A stretch of 6,564 bases of DNA from Legionella genomosp. 1 (GCA_945901965.1 CAMDMN010000127.1:1-6564); one strand, 5' to 3'. Shown: positions 1-6,325, numbered from the stretch's first letter. The notes: generated from the letters alone by a model not told the origin. Numbers and translations are program-made.

Positions 1-861
1 ATTTATAAATTAAATATTAACACTGAAAGTCGAGCTAAGGATAATATTTTGGCTCACTATGATTTAGGCAATGACTTTTTTCAACTAATTCTTGATCCAT
101 CAATGATGTATTCCTGCGCAATTTATGAGCCAATTAATATCAGCCTCGAAGATGCCTCAAAGAAAAAATTACAAAGAATTTGTGATAAATTGCAACTAAA
201 ATCAGGTGATCATTTATTGGAAATCGGTACTGGTTGGGGTGGATTTGCGGTTTATGCTGCACAAAATTATGGTTGTAAAATTACTACAACTACAATTTCT
301 GATAAGCAATATGCTTTTGTTAAAGAGAAAATTAAAAGGTTAGGATTGGAAAATCAAATCGAGTTATTGAATTTAGATTATCGTAAACTATCAGGACAAT
401 ACGATAAAGTAGTTTCTATTGAAATGATCGAAGCAGTTGGACATAAATATTTTAATGCATTTTTTCATCAATGTGATCAATTGTTAAAGCCTGCAGGATT
501 ATTTTTCTTACAGGCGATTGTGATTAATGATCAGGCGTATGAAGCTGCAAAGGATGAAGTAGATTTTATTAAGAAATATATTTTTCCTGGTGGATGTTTG
601 CCATCGGTTTGCTCGATCTCGAAATCAATTGCTACTCAAACAAAAATGAAATTAATTTCTTTTGACGATATTGGCATACATTATGTTACTACCTTAAAGG
701 ATTGGCATAAAAAATTATTAGCCAATAAGGACTTAATTCTTGCCCAGGGTTTTACCGAAGACTTTATTAGGATGTGGCAATTTTATTTTTGTTATTCAGC
801 GGCAGGTTTTCAAAGCAATTATATTGGTGATATTCATGCTTTGTGGCGCAAAAGAGGATAA
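1..861 (+). CDS. Cyclopropane-fatty-acid-synthase-family SAM-dependent methyltransferase (5' partial)
   Basis: The reading frame is open from base 1, so the start lies outside the window. 286 codons are visible of a family usually near 400 residues, and the missing part should be the N-terminal domain. The family transfers a methyl(ene) group from S-adenosylmethionine to the double bond of acyl chains in membrane phospholipids. Visible landmarks, counted from the first visible codon: HYDLGNDFF at 19-27, YSCA at 37-40 (Cys aligning with catalytic Cys139 of E. coli Cfa), SAM-binding EIGTGWGG at 74-81, EMIEAVG around 141-147 (Glu aligning with Glu239), KYIFPGGCLPS at 192-202 and GIHYVTTL around 225-232 (Tyr aligning with Tyr317). 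The position of E. coli His266 is Gln (codon 171). EMIEAVG, the Gln and GIHY resemble plant cyclopropane synthases more than E. coli Cfa. A TTG at base 49 is internal to the conserved domain and is not the start. The DUF1295 gene follows after 3 nt, so the two form an operon. The family is clear; the exact product (cyclopropane, methyl-branched or other) is not. Confidence 0.9.
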   Translation: MYKLNINTESRAKDNILAHYDLGNDFFQLILDPSMMYSCAIYEPINISLEDASKKKLQRICDKLQLKSGDHLLEIGTGWGGFAVYAAQNYGCKITTTTISDKQYAFVKEKIKRLGLENQIELLNLDYRKLSGQYDKVVSIEMIEAVGHKYFNAFFHQCDQLLKPAGLFFLQAIVINDQAYEAAKDEVDFIKKYIFPGGCLPSVCSISKSIATQTKMKLISFDDIGIHYVTTLKDWHKKLLANKDLILAQGFTEDFIRMWQFYFCYSAAGFQSNYIGDIHALWRKRG

Positions 862-864
862 AAA

Positions 865-1638
865 ATGAATGTGATAGTTAGTGTTGGTATTTATCTTTTG
901 TTGCAAATGTGTTTTGTTTGGGGAGTTTATCGGCTGCTAAAAAACCCATCGGTGGTTGATACGTCTTGGTCAATTGGACTTATGGTGTCAGGATTAATTT
1001 ACTTATGGTCAGATTCTTTAACGCCACGAAATTTAGTGGTTGGTGGGTTACTTATACTATGGGCTTTGCGCCTATCAGGTTATATTTGGTATACCAGAAT
1101 TCGTCAAGGCCATGTGGATAAACGTTATACCGAATTAAGCAATAATTGGAAAATCAATAAATCTTTAGGGTTTTTTCTTAACTTTCAACTACAAGGGTTA
1201 TTAATTTTTATTATTTCATTGGTATTTTATTGGATTAGCTATTCAAATCATATTGGTTTAAATCTCTTTGATTTTACGGCTATCTTTTTAGTGATCATTG
1301 GGGTAATTGGTGAGTCGTTAGCTGATTTTGAACTTTATCGATTTAAAGATCATCATAAGGGTTGTGTCTGTAATGTGGGTTTGTGGAATAACTCAAGGCA
1401 TCCAAATTATTTTTTTGATTGGTTAACTTGGGTAGGTTTTGCTTTATTAGCCGTTCAATCTAATCATGGTTTTTTAGGAATAATTGCCCCATTGGTCATG
1501 TATTTTATATTTACTAAGATGACAGGACCTCTTACCGAGCGTGGTTCGGTGCAATCAAGAGGTCAGAAATATATCGATTATCAAAAACAAACATCTATGT
1601 TTTTTCCTTGGTTTAAGAAAAAAATCGATTCTCAATGA
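865..1638 (+). CDS. DUF1295 integral membrane protein (steroid 5-alpha-reductase-like superfamily)
   Basis: A 257-residue polytopic membrane protein with about six or seven hydrophobic segments (near residues 3-21, 35-50, 56-75, 105-125, 135-155, 183-197 and 202-220). The family is recognised from TSWSIG near 33, the basic stretch WYTRIRQGHVDKRY at 75-88, SRHPNYFFDW at 177-186 and the C-terminal GPLTERG plus YIDYQKQTSMFFPW. The xRHPNYF block is shared with the steroid 5-alpha-reductase and isoprenylcysteine methyltransferase superfamily, where the C-terminal part binds the cofactor. DUF1295 itself has no settled reaction, so a reductase acting on a lipid is only an inference. The ATG start has an AGAGGA Shine-Dalgarno at 853-858, inside the end of the upstream methyltransferase gene, with 6 nt spacing. 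The 3 nt gap implies translational coupling. DUF1295 genes beside cyclopropane-synthase-like genes are a known pairing in proteobacteria. The last 26 bp overlap the 3' end of the opposing DUF2177 gene. Confidence 0.88.
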   Translation: MNVIVSVGIYLLLQMCFVWGVYRLLKNPSVVDTSWSIGLMVSGLIYLWSDSLTPRNLVVGGLLILWALRLSGYIWYTRIRQGHVDKRYTELSNNWKINKSLGFFLNFQLQGLLIFIISLVFYWISYSNHIGLNLFDFTAIFLVIIGVIGESLADFELYRFKDHHKGCVCNVGLWNNSRHPNYFFDWLTWVGFALLAVQSNHGFLGIIAPLVMYFIFTKMTGPLTERGSVQSRGQKYIDYQKQTSMFFPWFKKKIDSQ

Positions 1639-2023
1639 AGGCGGCGAAAAGACTGCCTAATCCGCAGAGCGTCATTCCCCAAATAAAATCAATTATGGTA
1701 ATTTTCAATGGCCAGTTTGCAAGGATAGAATAATTGGTGAAATCGTAAATGCCATAAGTTACTAAGCCAAGCATAACTCCCCAAGATAATGCGAGAGCAT
1801 AATCACCATGAGCTTTAGGAAGAACGAAATAGATAATTCCTATTGTGATGCAAATATATACAATCACCGCTGCCCACCATATTGGTGTCATATCCTCACC
1901 AGATTTACGAAGTAGCATTCCTATATTTTGTGCATAGGTGTTTTTTGCAATTAGACCTAACCAAAGCATGTCCATTAGGAAAACAAAAACAATTGTTGAT
2001 AAAAATGGGCCTATTAATCTCAT
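1613..2023 (-). CDS. DUF2177 small integral membrane protein
   Basis: A 136-residue, four-helix membrane protein with hydrophobic spans near residues 5-27, 48-68, 75-93 and 108-130, the usual size for DUF2177. Signature pieces are DMLWLG at 18-23, YGIYDFTNYSIL at 90-101, NWP at 103-105 and the acidic residue before the last helix in IDFIWG at 111-116. No catalytic activity is known for the family. It is the downstream partner of the desaturase gene (21-nt gap), and its 3' end runs into the convergent DUF1295 gene. DUF2177 and DUF1295 proteins often occur near cyclopropane-synthase-like genes in proteobacteria, which suggests a role in membrane-lipid modification or its stress response; this is inference. 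The start is well fixed by an exceptionally good Shine-Dalgarno 7 nt upstream. The family call is from motif recall, not a profile search. Confidence 0.85.
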   Translation of the reverse strand: MRLIGPFLSTIVFVFLMDMLWLGLIAKNTYAQNIGMLLRKSGEDMTPIWWAAVIVYICITIGIIYFVLPKAHGDYALALSWGVMLGLVTYGIYDFTNYSILANWPLKITIIDFIWGMTLCGLGSLFAAFIENRFFS

Positions 2024-2030
2024 AAAAAAT

Positions 2031-2037
2031 ACCTCCT
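2031..2037 (-). promoter_or_regulatory. Strong ribosome binding site of the DUF2177 gene
   Basis: Read on the minus strand this is AGGAGGT, a seven-base match to the anti-Shine-Dalgarno, 7 nt before the ATG. It is the strongest such site in the window and lies in the 21-nt gap after the desaturase stop. It suggests the downstream membrane protein is translated efficiently in its own right rather than only by coupling. Confidence 0.8.
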
Positions 2038-2044
2038 AGTAGGT

Positions 2045-2983
2045 TTAAACGTTATTTTCAGGATTAAACAAATCTTTTTCTAATACTGATCTCGGTACAG
2101 GTTTAACATCCCATACTATTCCGACTAACTCCATCAATTTTATTAAATAATAGGTGATATCAATTTCCCACCACCTAAATCCTTGACGAGCTGATGCTGG
2201 ATAGTGATGATGATTATTATGCCAGCCTTCGCCTAAAGTAAGGAGCGCAAATAGTAAGTTATTTTTGCTATGGTCGGGGGTGTTATAACGCCTGGTTCCA
2301 TAAACATGGCAAAGCGAGTTGATTAATACCGTGGTATTGAACACCGCTACTAATGAGACACTAAAACCCCAAACTAACATTTCTCCGACGCCTGTATTTA
2401 ATTTTGGGGCATAGATTTGGAGAAGCAAGCCTGCAATAAAAAGGGATACAAATAAAAGCATTGGCATGATGACGTCATATCGCTCAAGGAAAACAAGTTC
2501 AGGATAGCATTCTAAGTCTTTAACTCGGTCTGGATTGTAGTGATAGTGTTTTTTGGTCAGGAACCATCCGACATGACTCCACCAAAATCCATGTTGCACT
2601 GGTGAGTGCGCATCTTCAGGAAGGTCTGCAACCATATGATGTTGGCGATGATGCGAAGCCCACCATAGTGGCCCGCGTTGTGCTGAGGTCCCAGCTAGGG
2701 CTGCAAATATAAACTGCCAAAATCTATTGGTTTTAAAGGTTTTATGAGAAAAATAGCGGTGATAAAAGGCTCCAATGGTGAATAAACGAAAAAAATATAA
2801 GAATGATGCTGTGGTAAAGGCAATCCAACTAAATTTTACATAAAATACCAAAAAACAACTTAAATTAACTAAAATAAATGGTATCGCTCGAGCCCAGTCG
2901 ATGGCATCATTTGCTAAATTATCGGGTTGATAATTGTTTTCGTTAACTATCCAGCGGTGAATCAATTTTCCGAAAGATTTCAT
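2045..2983 (-). CDS. Membrane-bound fatty acid (acyl) desaturase, delta-9 type
   Basis: A 312-residue di-iron desaturase of the membrane-bound acyl-CoA/acyl-lipid family, which inserts a cis double bond into saturated acyl chains using O2 and reduced electron carriers. All three histidine boxes are present: HRYFSH at 75-80, HHRQHH at 111-116 and HNNHHH at 255-260. The family context GAFYHRYFSH, QRGPLWWASHH, DAHSP, WSHVGW and GEGWHNNHHHYP fits bacterial stearoyl-type delta-9 desaturases. Hydrophobic spans lie near 32-48, 52-72, 88-100, 172-192 and 202-222. The ATG start is chosen because AAAGGA (2990-2995, minus strand) sits 6 nt ahead of it. A GTG at 3008-3010 would add nine residues (321 in all) but has no good ribosome site. 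DUF2177 follows after 21 nt in the same direction. The cytidine deaminase gene ends 77 bp upstream, so an own promoter is possible, but none is convincing. Regiospecificity and acyl carrier (CoA or lipid) cannot be read from the sequence. Confidence 0.94.
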   Translation of the reverse strand: MKSFGKLIHRWIVNENNYQPDNLANDAIDWARAIPFILVNLSCFLVFYVKFSWIAFTTASFLYFFRLFTIGAFYHRYFSHKTFKTNRFWQFIFAALAGTSAQRGPLWWASHHRQHHMVADLPEDAHSPVQHGFWWSHVGWFLTKKHYHYNPDRVKDLECYPELVFLERYDVIMPMLLFVSLFIAGLLLQIYAPKLNTGVGEMLVWGFSVSLVAVFNTTVLINSLCHVYGTRRYNTPDHSKNNLLFALLTLGEGWHNNHHHYPASARQGFRWWEIDITYYLIKLMELVGIVWDVKPVPRSVLEKDLFNPENNV

Positions 2984-2989
2984 TTGATA

Positions 2990-2995
2990 TCCTTT
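2990..2995 (-). promoter_or_regulatory. Ribosome binding site that decides the desaturase start
   Basis: AAAGGA on the minus strand lies 6 nt before the ATG at 2981-2983. It favours that ATG over the upstream in-frame GTG at 3008-3010, which lacks a purine-rich site at the right distance. Confidence 0.65.
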
Positions 2996-3060
2996 ATTAA
3001 TATGTGCCACTTGCTGCTTAATTATGTTAGCTGATGTTGAAGATCTCTTGAGCTAAAAAA

Positions 3061-4101
3061 TTAAGGTATTACCTGCCTCATTGGTACTTCACTTTTTAAT
3101 TGAGATACAAGTTTATTAGAGTAAGCATCAATACAGTCTTTAATAGAAAATATTTTACTAGATTCATCATGTTTATGGAATTGAACTTTTGTGTCGCTTG
3201 TTGAAAATCTAGTTATATGTTGAAGCTCAACTCCTGATAATTGTGCAGGATCTAAAGATTCCCCGTATAAATGAATCTCTTTTATTTTCAGCCCTTTGCC
3301 ACCAAATTCAGTAATTGCCTCGGCAATAGATGCAAAAACTGCATCTGTTGTTAAGAAAGCTATATCTTGAACTAATGCTCCAGAAAAATAATGTATAGCA
3401 TGTAAATCATTAACTTTTATGATACATGCTTGAATTTGACTCGTTTTAAAACCTGGATGGATAACATGCGGTATAATCGCTGCACCAAGAGATCTAATTT
3501 CTGCGTCATCTAAATCCGCATGATGCTCTAAGAATTTACATGGTTGTATTTTTGGCACAGGAGCAAAAAGACTATGAGCACTTCCTTTGCCTTGAGGCTT
3601 GGTAACAGTTGCTTCTATTGATAAATCACGTTCACTGAAAGCTCTAGGCAGAAGATCTACAAGAGAAGCTGGATCTTTAACAGCGCCATTAACTGTTACT
3701 GAAAATACAGCCGTTCTTTCAGTAGCAAAACTAAGCAAAATTTGTCGGCAGTGTCCGCATGGGTTAACAAAATTATCAGCCAAAGGATCGCTACTTCCTT
3801 TGATAATAGAATCAGGAGCCCCCATCACCCAAACATTTAATAATTTAAAGCTCTTGCCAAATAAACTAGTGGCCGCCACAATAGCTGATTGCTCAGCGTG
3901 CATGCCTAATCTATTATGTTCAGAATGCTCTATATTAACTCCTCCAACATAAGCAAAAGTTAGATCATCTAATAATATTTCAACGATCGCAGAAACTCTG
4001 AAATGAGAGCTATCGACAAGAGAGTTTTGGCGGAGATCCCCTAGATTTTCGATTAATTGGGATGGAGTTAAAGCATCTGCCGAGATTTTTAATAGTTTCA
4101 T
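3061..4101 (-). CDS. cdd: Cytidine deaminase, two-domain E. coli-type (Zn-dependent)
   Basis: A 346-residue protein that should deaminate cytidine and deoxycytidine to uridine and deoxyuridine in pyrimidine salvage. The catalytic core carries the nucleoside-contact motif NIE at 57-59 (E. coli Asn89/Glu91), the zinc and proton-shuttle motif HAEQSA at 68-73 (His68 ligand, Glu70 catalytic) and PCGHC at 114-118 (Cys115 and Cys118 ligands). LPRAFSERDL near 151-160 marks the end of the core, as in E. coli Cdd. The second half (about 205-280) is a degenerate copy of the fold with FSGALVQDIAF but without HAE or PCxxC, as in the dimeric E. coli enzyme. It is longer than E. coli Cdd (294), with extra sequence in the linker and a charged C-terminal tail (about 301-346). 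The ATG has AGAGGA (4112-4117, minus strand) 10 nt upstream. The DAHP synthase gene ends 36 bp upstream with no convincing terminator between, so cotranscription is likely. Confidence 0.92.
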   Translation of the reverse strand: MKLLKISADALTPSQLIENLGDLRQNSLVDSSHFRVSAIVEILLDDLTFAYVGGVNIEHSEHNRLGMHAEQSAIVAATSLFGKSFKLLNVWVMGAPDSIIKGSSDPLADNFVNPCGHCRQILLSFATERTAVFSVTVNGAVKDPASLVDLLPRAFSERDLSIEATVTKPQGKGSAHSLFAPVPKIQPCKFLEHHADLDDAEIRSLGAAIIPHVIHPGFKTSQIQACIIKVNDLHAIHYFSGALVQDIAFLTTDAVFASIAEAITEFGGKGLKIKEIHLYGESLDPAQLSGVELQHITRFSTSDTKVQFHKHDESSKIFSIKDCIDAYSNKLVSQLKSEVPMRQVIP

Positions 4102-4137
4102 TTATTAAATTTCCTCTTATTTTTTTTATTAAAAAAT

Positions 4138-5469
4138 TTAACTACCGAATTGCTTAGATAATTGAATAGCCATTTCTAGAGATTGCTCATAATTTAGTCG
4201 AGGATCCACTAGGCTATGGTAAGCAGATTTTAGATCATTGGCTAGAAGTCCACGTGCGCCGCCAATGCATTCAGTAACGTTATCTCCTGTTAATTCAAAG
4301 TGTACTCCTCCAAGATTGCTATCCATTTCACGATGAATTTTTAATGCTTGAATAAGTTCAGATAAAATATTATCAAAATGCCTTGTTTTAATCCCCTCCG
4401 GAGTTATTTCTGTATTGCCATGCATTGGATCGCAAGACCATGTAACGGGAGTGCCAATCGATTTTACTGCTTCTATTAATATAGGTAAGTGTGTTTTTAT
4501 TTCATTAGCTCCCATACGGCTAATAAGTAAAATACGTCCTTCTTCATGATTTGGATTAAGGATTTGTAAAATTTCTTTAAGCCACTCCTTTGTAGCTGAA
4601 GGTCCTACCTTAATGCCAATAGGATTTTGGACTCCACGTAAAAATTCAATATGTGCACTGTTTGTTTTTGCAGTTCGCATCCCAACCCAAGGTAGGTGAG
4701 TTGATAAATCATACCAATTCCCATCATTTAAACGGCGCGTTAAAGCCTCTTCATAATGGAGGTGAAGTGCCTCATGTGAGGTATAAAAATCAACTTTATT
4801 AAGGCTACTGTTGTGTAAGCCATCAATTGATTCAAGAAAATCTAAAGAATCAGCAATAGAGCGAACAATTGCATGGTATTCATCAGCTTGAGCTGAATGC
4901 TCAACAAAACCAAGATCCCAAAGTTGGGGGTGATGTAAGTCGGCAAAGCCTCCATCTAGTAATGCGCGGATAAAATTAAGCGTAATTGCAGCACAACTAT
5001 ATCCTTGTAATAATAGTTTAGGATTTGGTCTACGTGATTCTTCATTAAAATCTGGAAGATTTACAAGATCACCACGATAGCTTGGCAGAGTAACACCATT
5101 GATGGTTTCATTTTCAGACGATCTAGGTTTAGCATATTGTCCAGCAATTCGGCCTATGCGAATTATGGGTTTACGCATACCATGCAATAAAATAAGACTC
5201 ATTTGTAAGAGAATTTTTAATTTATTGGTGATTATTTCAGGGCGACAATCATTAAATGATTCAGCACAATCGCCACCTTGCAAAATAAAGGCCTCACCTC
5301 GTCCTGCACGAGCAATCATACCTTTTAAATTTTTAATTTCGCCACTAGTTACCAATGGGGGCAGTTTGCTTAATTGATCGATAACTTTAGCTAATTGTGC
5401 TTCATCTTGGTATGAGACTGATTGCTCATATGAAAATTTTAACCAAGATTTAGGTGACCATGGCTTCAT
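4138..5469 (-). CDS. Class II 3-deoxy-D-arabino-heptulosonate-7-phosphate (DAHP) synthase
   Basis: A 443-residue cytosolic enzyme that condenses phosphoenolpyruvate with erythrose 4-phosphate, the first step of the shikimate pathway to aromatic amino acids. The class II (plant/Mycobacterium AroG) family is unmistakable: AFILQGGDCAESF at 60-72, GRIAGQYAKPRS at 106-117, LPSYRGD at 128-134, SRMGANEI at 317-324, CDPMHGNT at 346-353, KTRHFD at 361-366, HFELTGDNVTEC at 390-401 and DPRLN at 422-426. The expected metal ligands are all there: Cys68, His350, Glu392 and Asp422. KPR at 114-116 should bind phosphoenolpyruvate. The segment at about 176-228 corresponds to the insertion of the longer class II enzymes, which in studied members takes part in allosteric control, so feedback inhibition by aromatic amino acids is plausible but unproven. 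The N-terminus is shorter than the Mycobacterium enzyme. The ATG has only a weak AGAG site upstream. The gene is divergent from grpE and upstream of cdd. Confidence 0.95.
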   Translation of the reverse strand: MKPWSPKSWLKFSYEQSVSYQDEAQLAKVIDQLSKLPPLVTSGEIKNLKGMIARAGRGEAFILQGGDCAESFNDCRPEIITNKLKILLQMSLILLHGMRKPIIRIGRIAGQYAKPRSSENETINGVTLPSYRGDLVNLPDFNEESRRPNPKLLLQGYSCAAITLNFIRALLDGGFADLHHPQLWDLGFVEHSAQADEYHAIVRSIADSLDFLESIDGLHNSSLNKVDFYTSHEALHLHYEEALTRRLNDGNWYDLSTHLPWVGMRTAKTNSAHIEFLRGVQNPIGIKVGPSATKEWLKEILQILNPNHEEGRILLISRMGANEIKTHLPILIEAVKSIGTPVTWSCDPMHGNTEITPEGIKTRHFDNILSELIQALKIHREMDSNLGGVHFELTGDNVTECIGGARGLLANDLKSAYHSLVDPRLNYEQSLEMAIQLSKQFGS

Positions 5470-5484
5470 TTATACTCTAAAATA

Positions 5485-5513
5485 ATTGTATTTTTTGATA
5501 ACCAAGTATGCAA
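5485..5513 (-). promoter_or_regulatory. Candidate sigma-70 promoter for the DAHP synthase-cdd unit
   Basis: On the minus strand TTGCAT (5508-5513) and TACAAT (5485-5490) are separated by 17 nt. The -10 matches consensus at five of six bases; the -35 matches only TTG. Transcription would begin about 7 nt downstream, leaving a leader of around 9 nt before the ATG. Such motifs arise easily in AT-rich DNA, so this is tentative. Confidence 0.3.
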
Positions 5514-5606
5514 TGAATAAGCATGCTAAGCAAGATGAATTAGAAAAGAAGAGTGTTTGTTTAGTTATTATGGTGCCTTATGATCACAGGTGTTTTTAAA
5601 TATTTT

Positions 5607-5626
5607 ATAATCTAATTTAAGATTAT
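5607..5626. repeat. AT-rich inverted repeat in the DAHP synthase-grpE spacer
   Basis: ATAATCT (5607-5613) and AGATTAT (5620-5626) are perfectly complementary around a 6-nt spacer, 12 bp before the grpE -35 element. The rest of the 256-bp divergent spacer (5470-5725) holds the promoter candidates and the grpE leader, and no small gene was seen. The repeat could be a regulator site or a chance palindrome; a 7-bp stem with one G:C pair is too weak for a terminator. Confidence 0.3.
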
Positions 5627-5638
5627 TTTATATTTGAC

Positions 5639-5666
5639 CTTGAATTTTATGTTCCTCGCCCCAATT
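5639..5666 (+). promoter_or_regulatory. Sigma-32 (RpoH) heat-shock promoter of grpE
   Basis: CTTGAAT (5639-5645), a 13-nt spacer and CCCCAATT (5659-5666) closely match the RpoH consensus CTTGAAA / CCCCATnT with a suitable spacer. The predicted start is near 5672-5674, giving a leader of about 53 nt before grpE. The same architecture recurs ahead of dnaK, which supports the call. A perfect TATAAT at 5666-5671 overlaps its edge but lacks a properly spaced -35. Confidence 0.83.
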
Positions 5667-5710
5667 ATAATTTTAAAACCTATTTAACTGTTTTTTAGGT
5701 TAAATGATTT

Positions 5711-5715
5711 AGGAG
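5711..5715 (+). promoter_or_regulatory. Ribosome binding site of grpE
   Basis: AGGAG lies 10 nt before the ATG, slightly farther than usual. It could pair with the T-run at 5691-5695 in the leader RNA, as described in the findings. Confidence 0.65.
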
Positions 5716-5725
5716 TATATTAATT

Positions 5726-6325
5726 ATGACTGAAAAATCTAAAAAAGATTGGAAAAAATTTAAAGATGAAAATTCTGTGCCTGAAAATTTTGAAAACGAT
5801 GATATTACTAATGATAATGAAGAGTTAGATCTTGATGCTAATGCCTTGGAGCATCCATCATATTTAGCTCTTGAAGAAAAATTAACTATAGCTGAGCAAA
5901 AAGCTCATGAAAACTGGGAAAAATCAGTTAGGGCAATGGCTGAGTTAGATAATGTAAGGCGGCGTTCTGAGCGTGAAGTTGCTAATGCACATCGTTATGG
6001 GATTGAGAAATTAGTAAATTCCTTATTACCTATTATAGATAGTTTAGAGCAAGCATTACAACTTGCGGATAAACATAAAGATTCATCTATGCACGAAGGG
6101 CTTGAATTAACTATGAAGTTATTCCTCGATGCTTTAGGTAAATATGAAGTACAACAATTAAATCCAGAAGGCGAGCAGTTTGATCCACAGCAGCATGAAG
6201 CAATGTCGATGCAAGAGTCAAATGAGGTACCTGATAATACTATTTTAGGGGTATTTCAAAAGGGATATATGCTAAACGATCGAGTTATACGACCAGCTAG
6301 AGTGATAGTTGCGAAAGGTAAATAA
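5726..6325 (+). CDS. grpE: GrpE, nucleotide exchange factor of the DnaK chaperone
   Basis: A 199-residue cytosolic protein, a normal GrpE length, that releases ADP from DnaK so that substrate can be freed and ATP rebound. The order is a charged, acidic and probably disordered N-terminus (about 1-45), a long helix that forms the dimeric coiled coil (about 46-95, including ENWEKSVRAMAELDNVRRR), a helical bundle (about 96-138) and the C-terminal beta wing that contacts DnaK (about 140-199). The wing holds the GrpE signature: FDPQQHEAM at 152-160, VPDNTILGVFQKGYML at 168-183 and RVIRPARVIV at 186-195. The LEHPSY and ENWEKSVRA region reads like Legionella GrpE. The ATG is supported by AGGAG at 5711-5715 and the upstream heat-shock promoter. 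dnaK begins 84 bp downstream with its own heat-shock promoter, so dnaK can be made from two transcripts. No terminator was seen after grpE. Confidence 0.97.
   Translation: MTEKSKKDWKKFKDENSVPENFENDDITNDNEELDLDANALEHPSYLALEEKLTIAEQKAHENWEKSVRAMAELDNVRRRSEREVANAHRYGIEKLVNSLLPIIDSLEQALQLADKHKDSSMHEGLELTMKLFLDALGKYEVQQLNPEGEQFDPQQHEAMSMQESNEVPDNTILGVFQKGYMLNDRVIRPARVIVAKGK

Noticed and set aside
49..51. TTG as the start of the methyltransferase gene
   Set aside because: The frame is open to base 1 and the codons before it fit the family's conserved domain, so the gene is simply cut by the window edge.
2031..2044. Near-palindrome ACCTCCTAGTAGGT as an operator
   Set aside because: It has a mismatch and is better explained by the strong Shine-Dalgarno of the DUF2177 gene and the adjacent gene end.
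2984..3010. GTG start that would extend the desaturase by nine residues
   Set aside because: The downstream ATG has AAAGGA at 6-nt spacing, while the GTG lacks a ribosome site. It remains possible but is less likely.
3011..3060. Promoter for the desaturase in the gap after cdd
   Set aside because: A CATAAT -10-like box exists on the minus strand, but no acceptable -35 lies 16-18 nt upstream.
3055..3074. Terminator after cdd: AGGT/ACCT hairpin followed by a T-run on the minus strand
   Set aside because: The stem is only 4 bp with a 3-nt loop, and it lies partly in the last codons of cdd. It is too weak to call.
3599..3952. A 117-codon open frame on the + strand
   Set aside because: It is antisense to the catalytic core of the cytidine deaminase, resembles no family and has no good ribosome site.
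4118..4137. A/T-run inverted repeat between DAHP synthase and cdd as a terminator
   Set aside because: The stem would be made only of A-T pairs with no G:C core. It is more likely AT-rich spacer.
5099..5377. A 92-codon open frame on the + strand
   Set aside because: It is antisense to conserved active-site sequence of the DAHP synthase, so it is a shadow of that gene.
5666..5671. Perfect TATAAT upstream of grpE as a sigma-70 -10 box
   Set aside because: The nearest TTGA-type hexamers are 20 and 26 nt upstream, outside the normal spacing, while the overlapping heat-shock promoter fits well.
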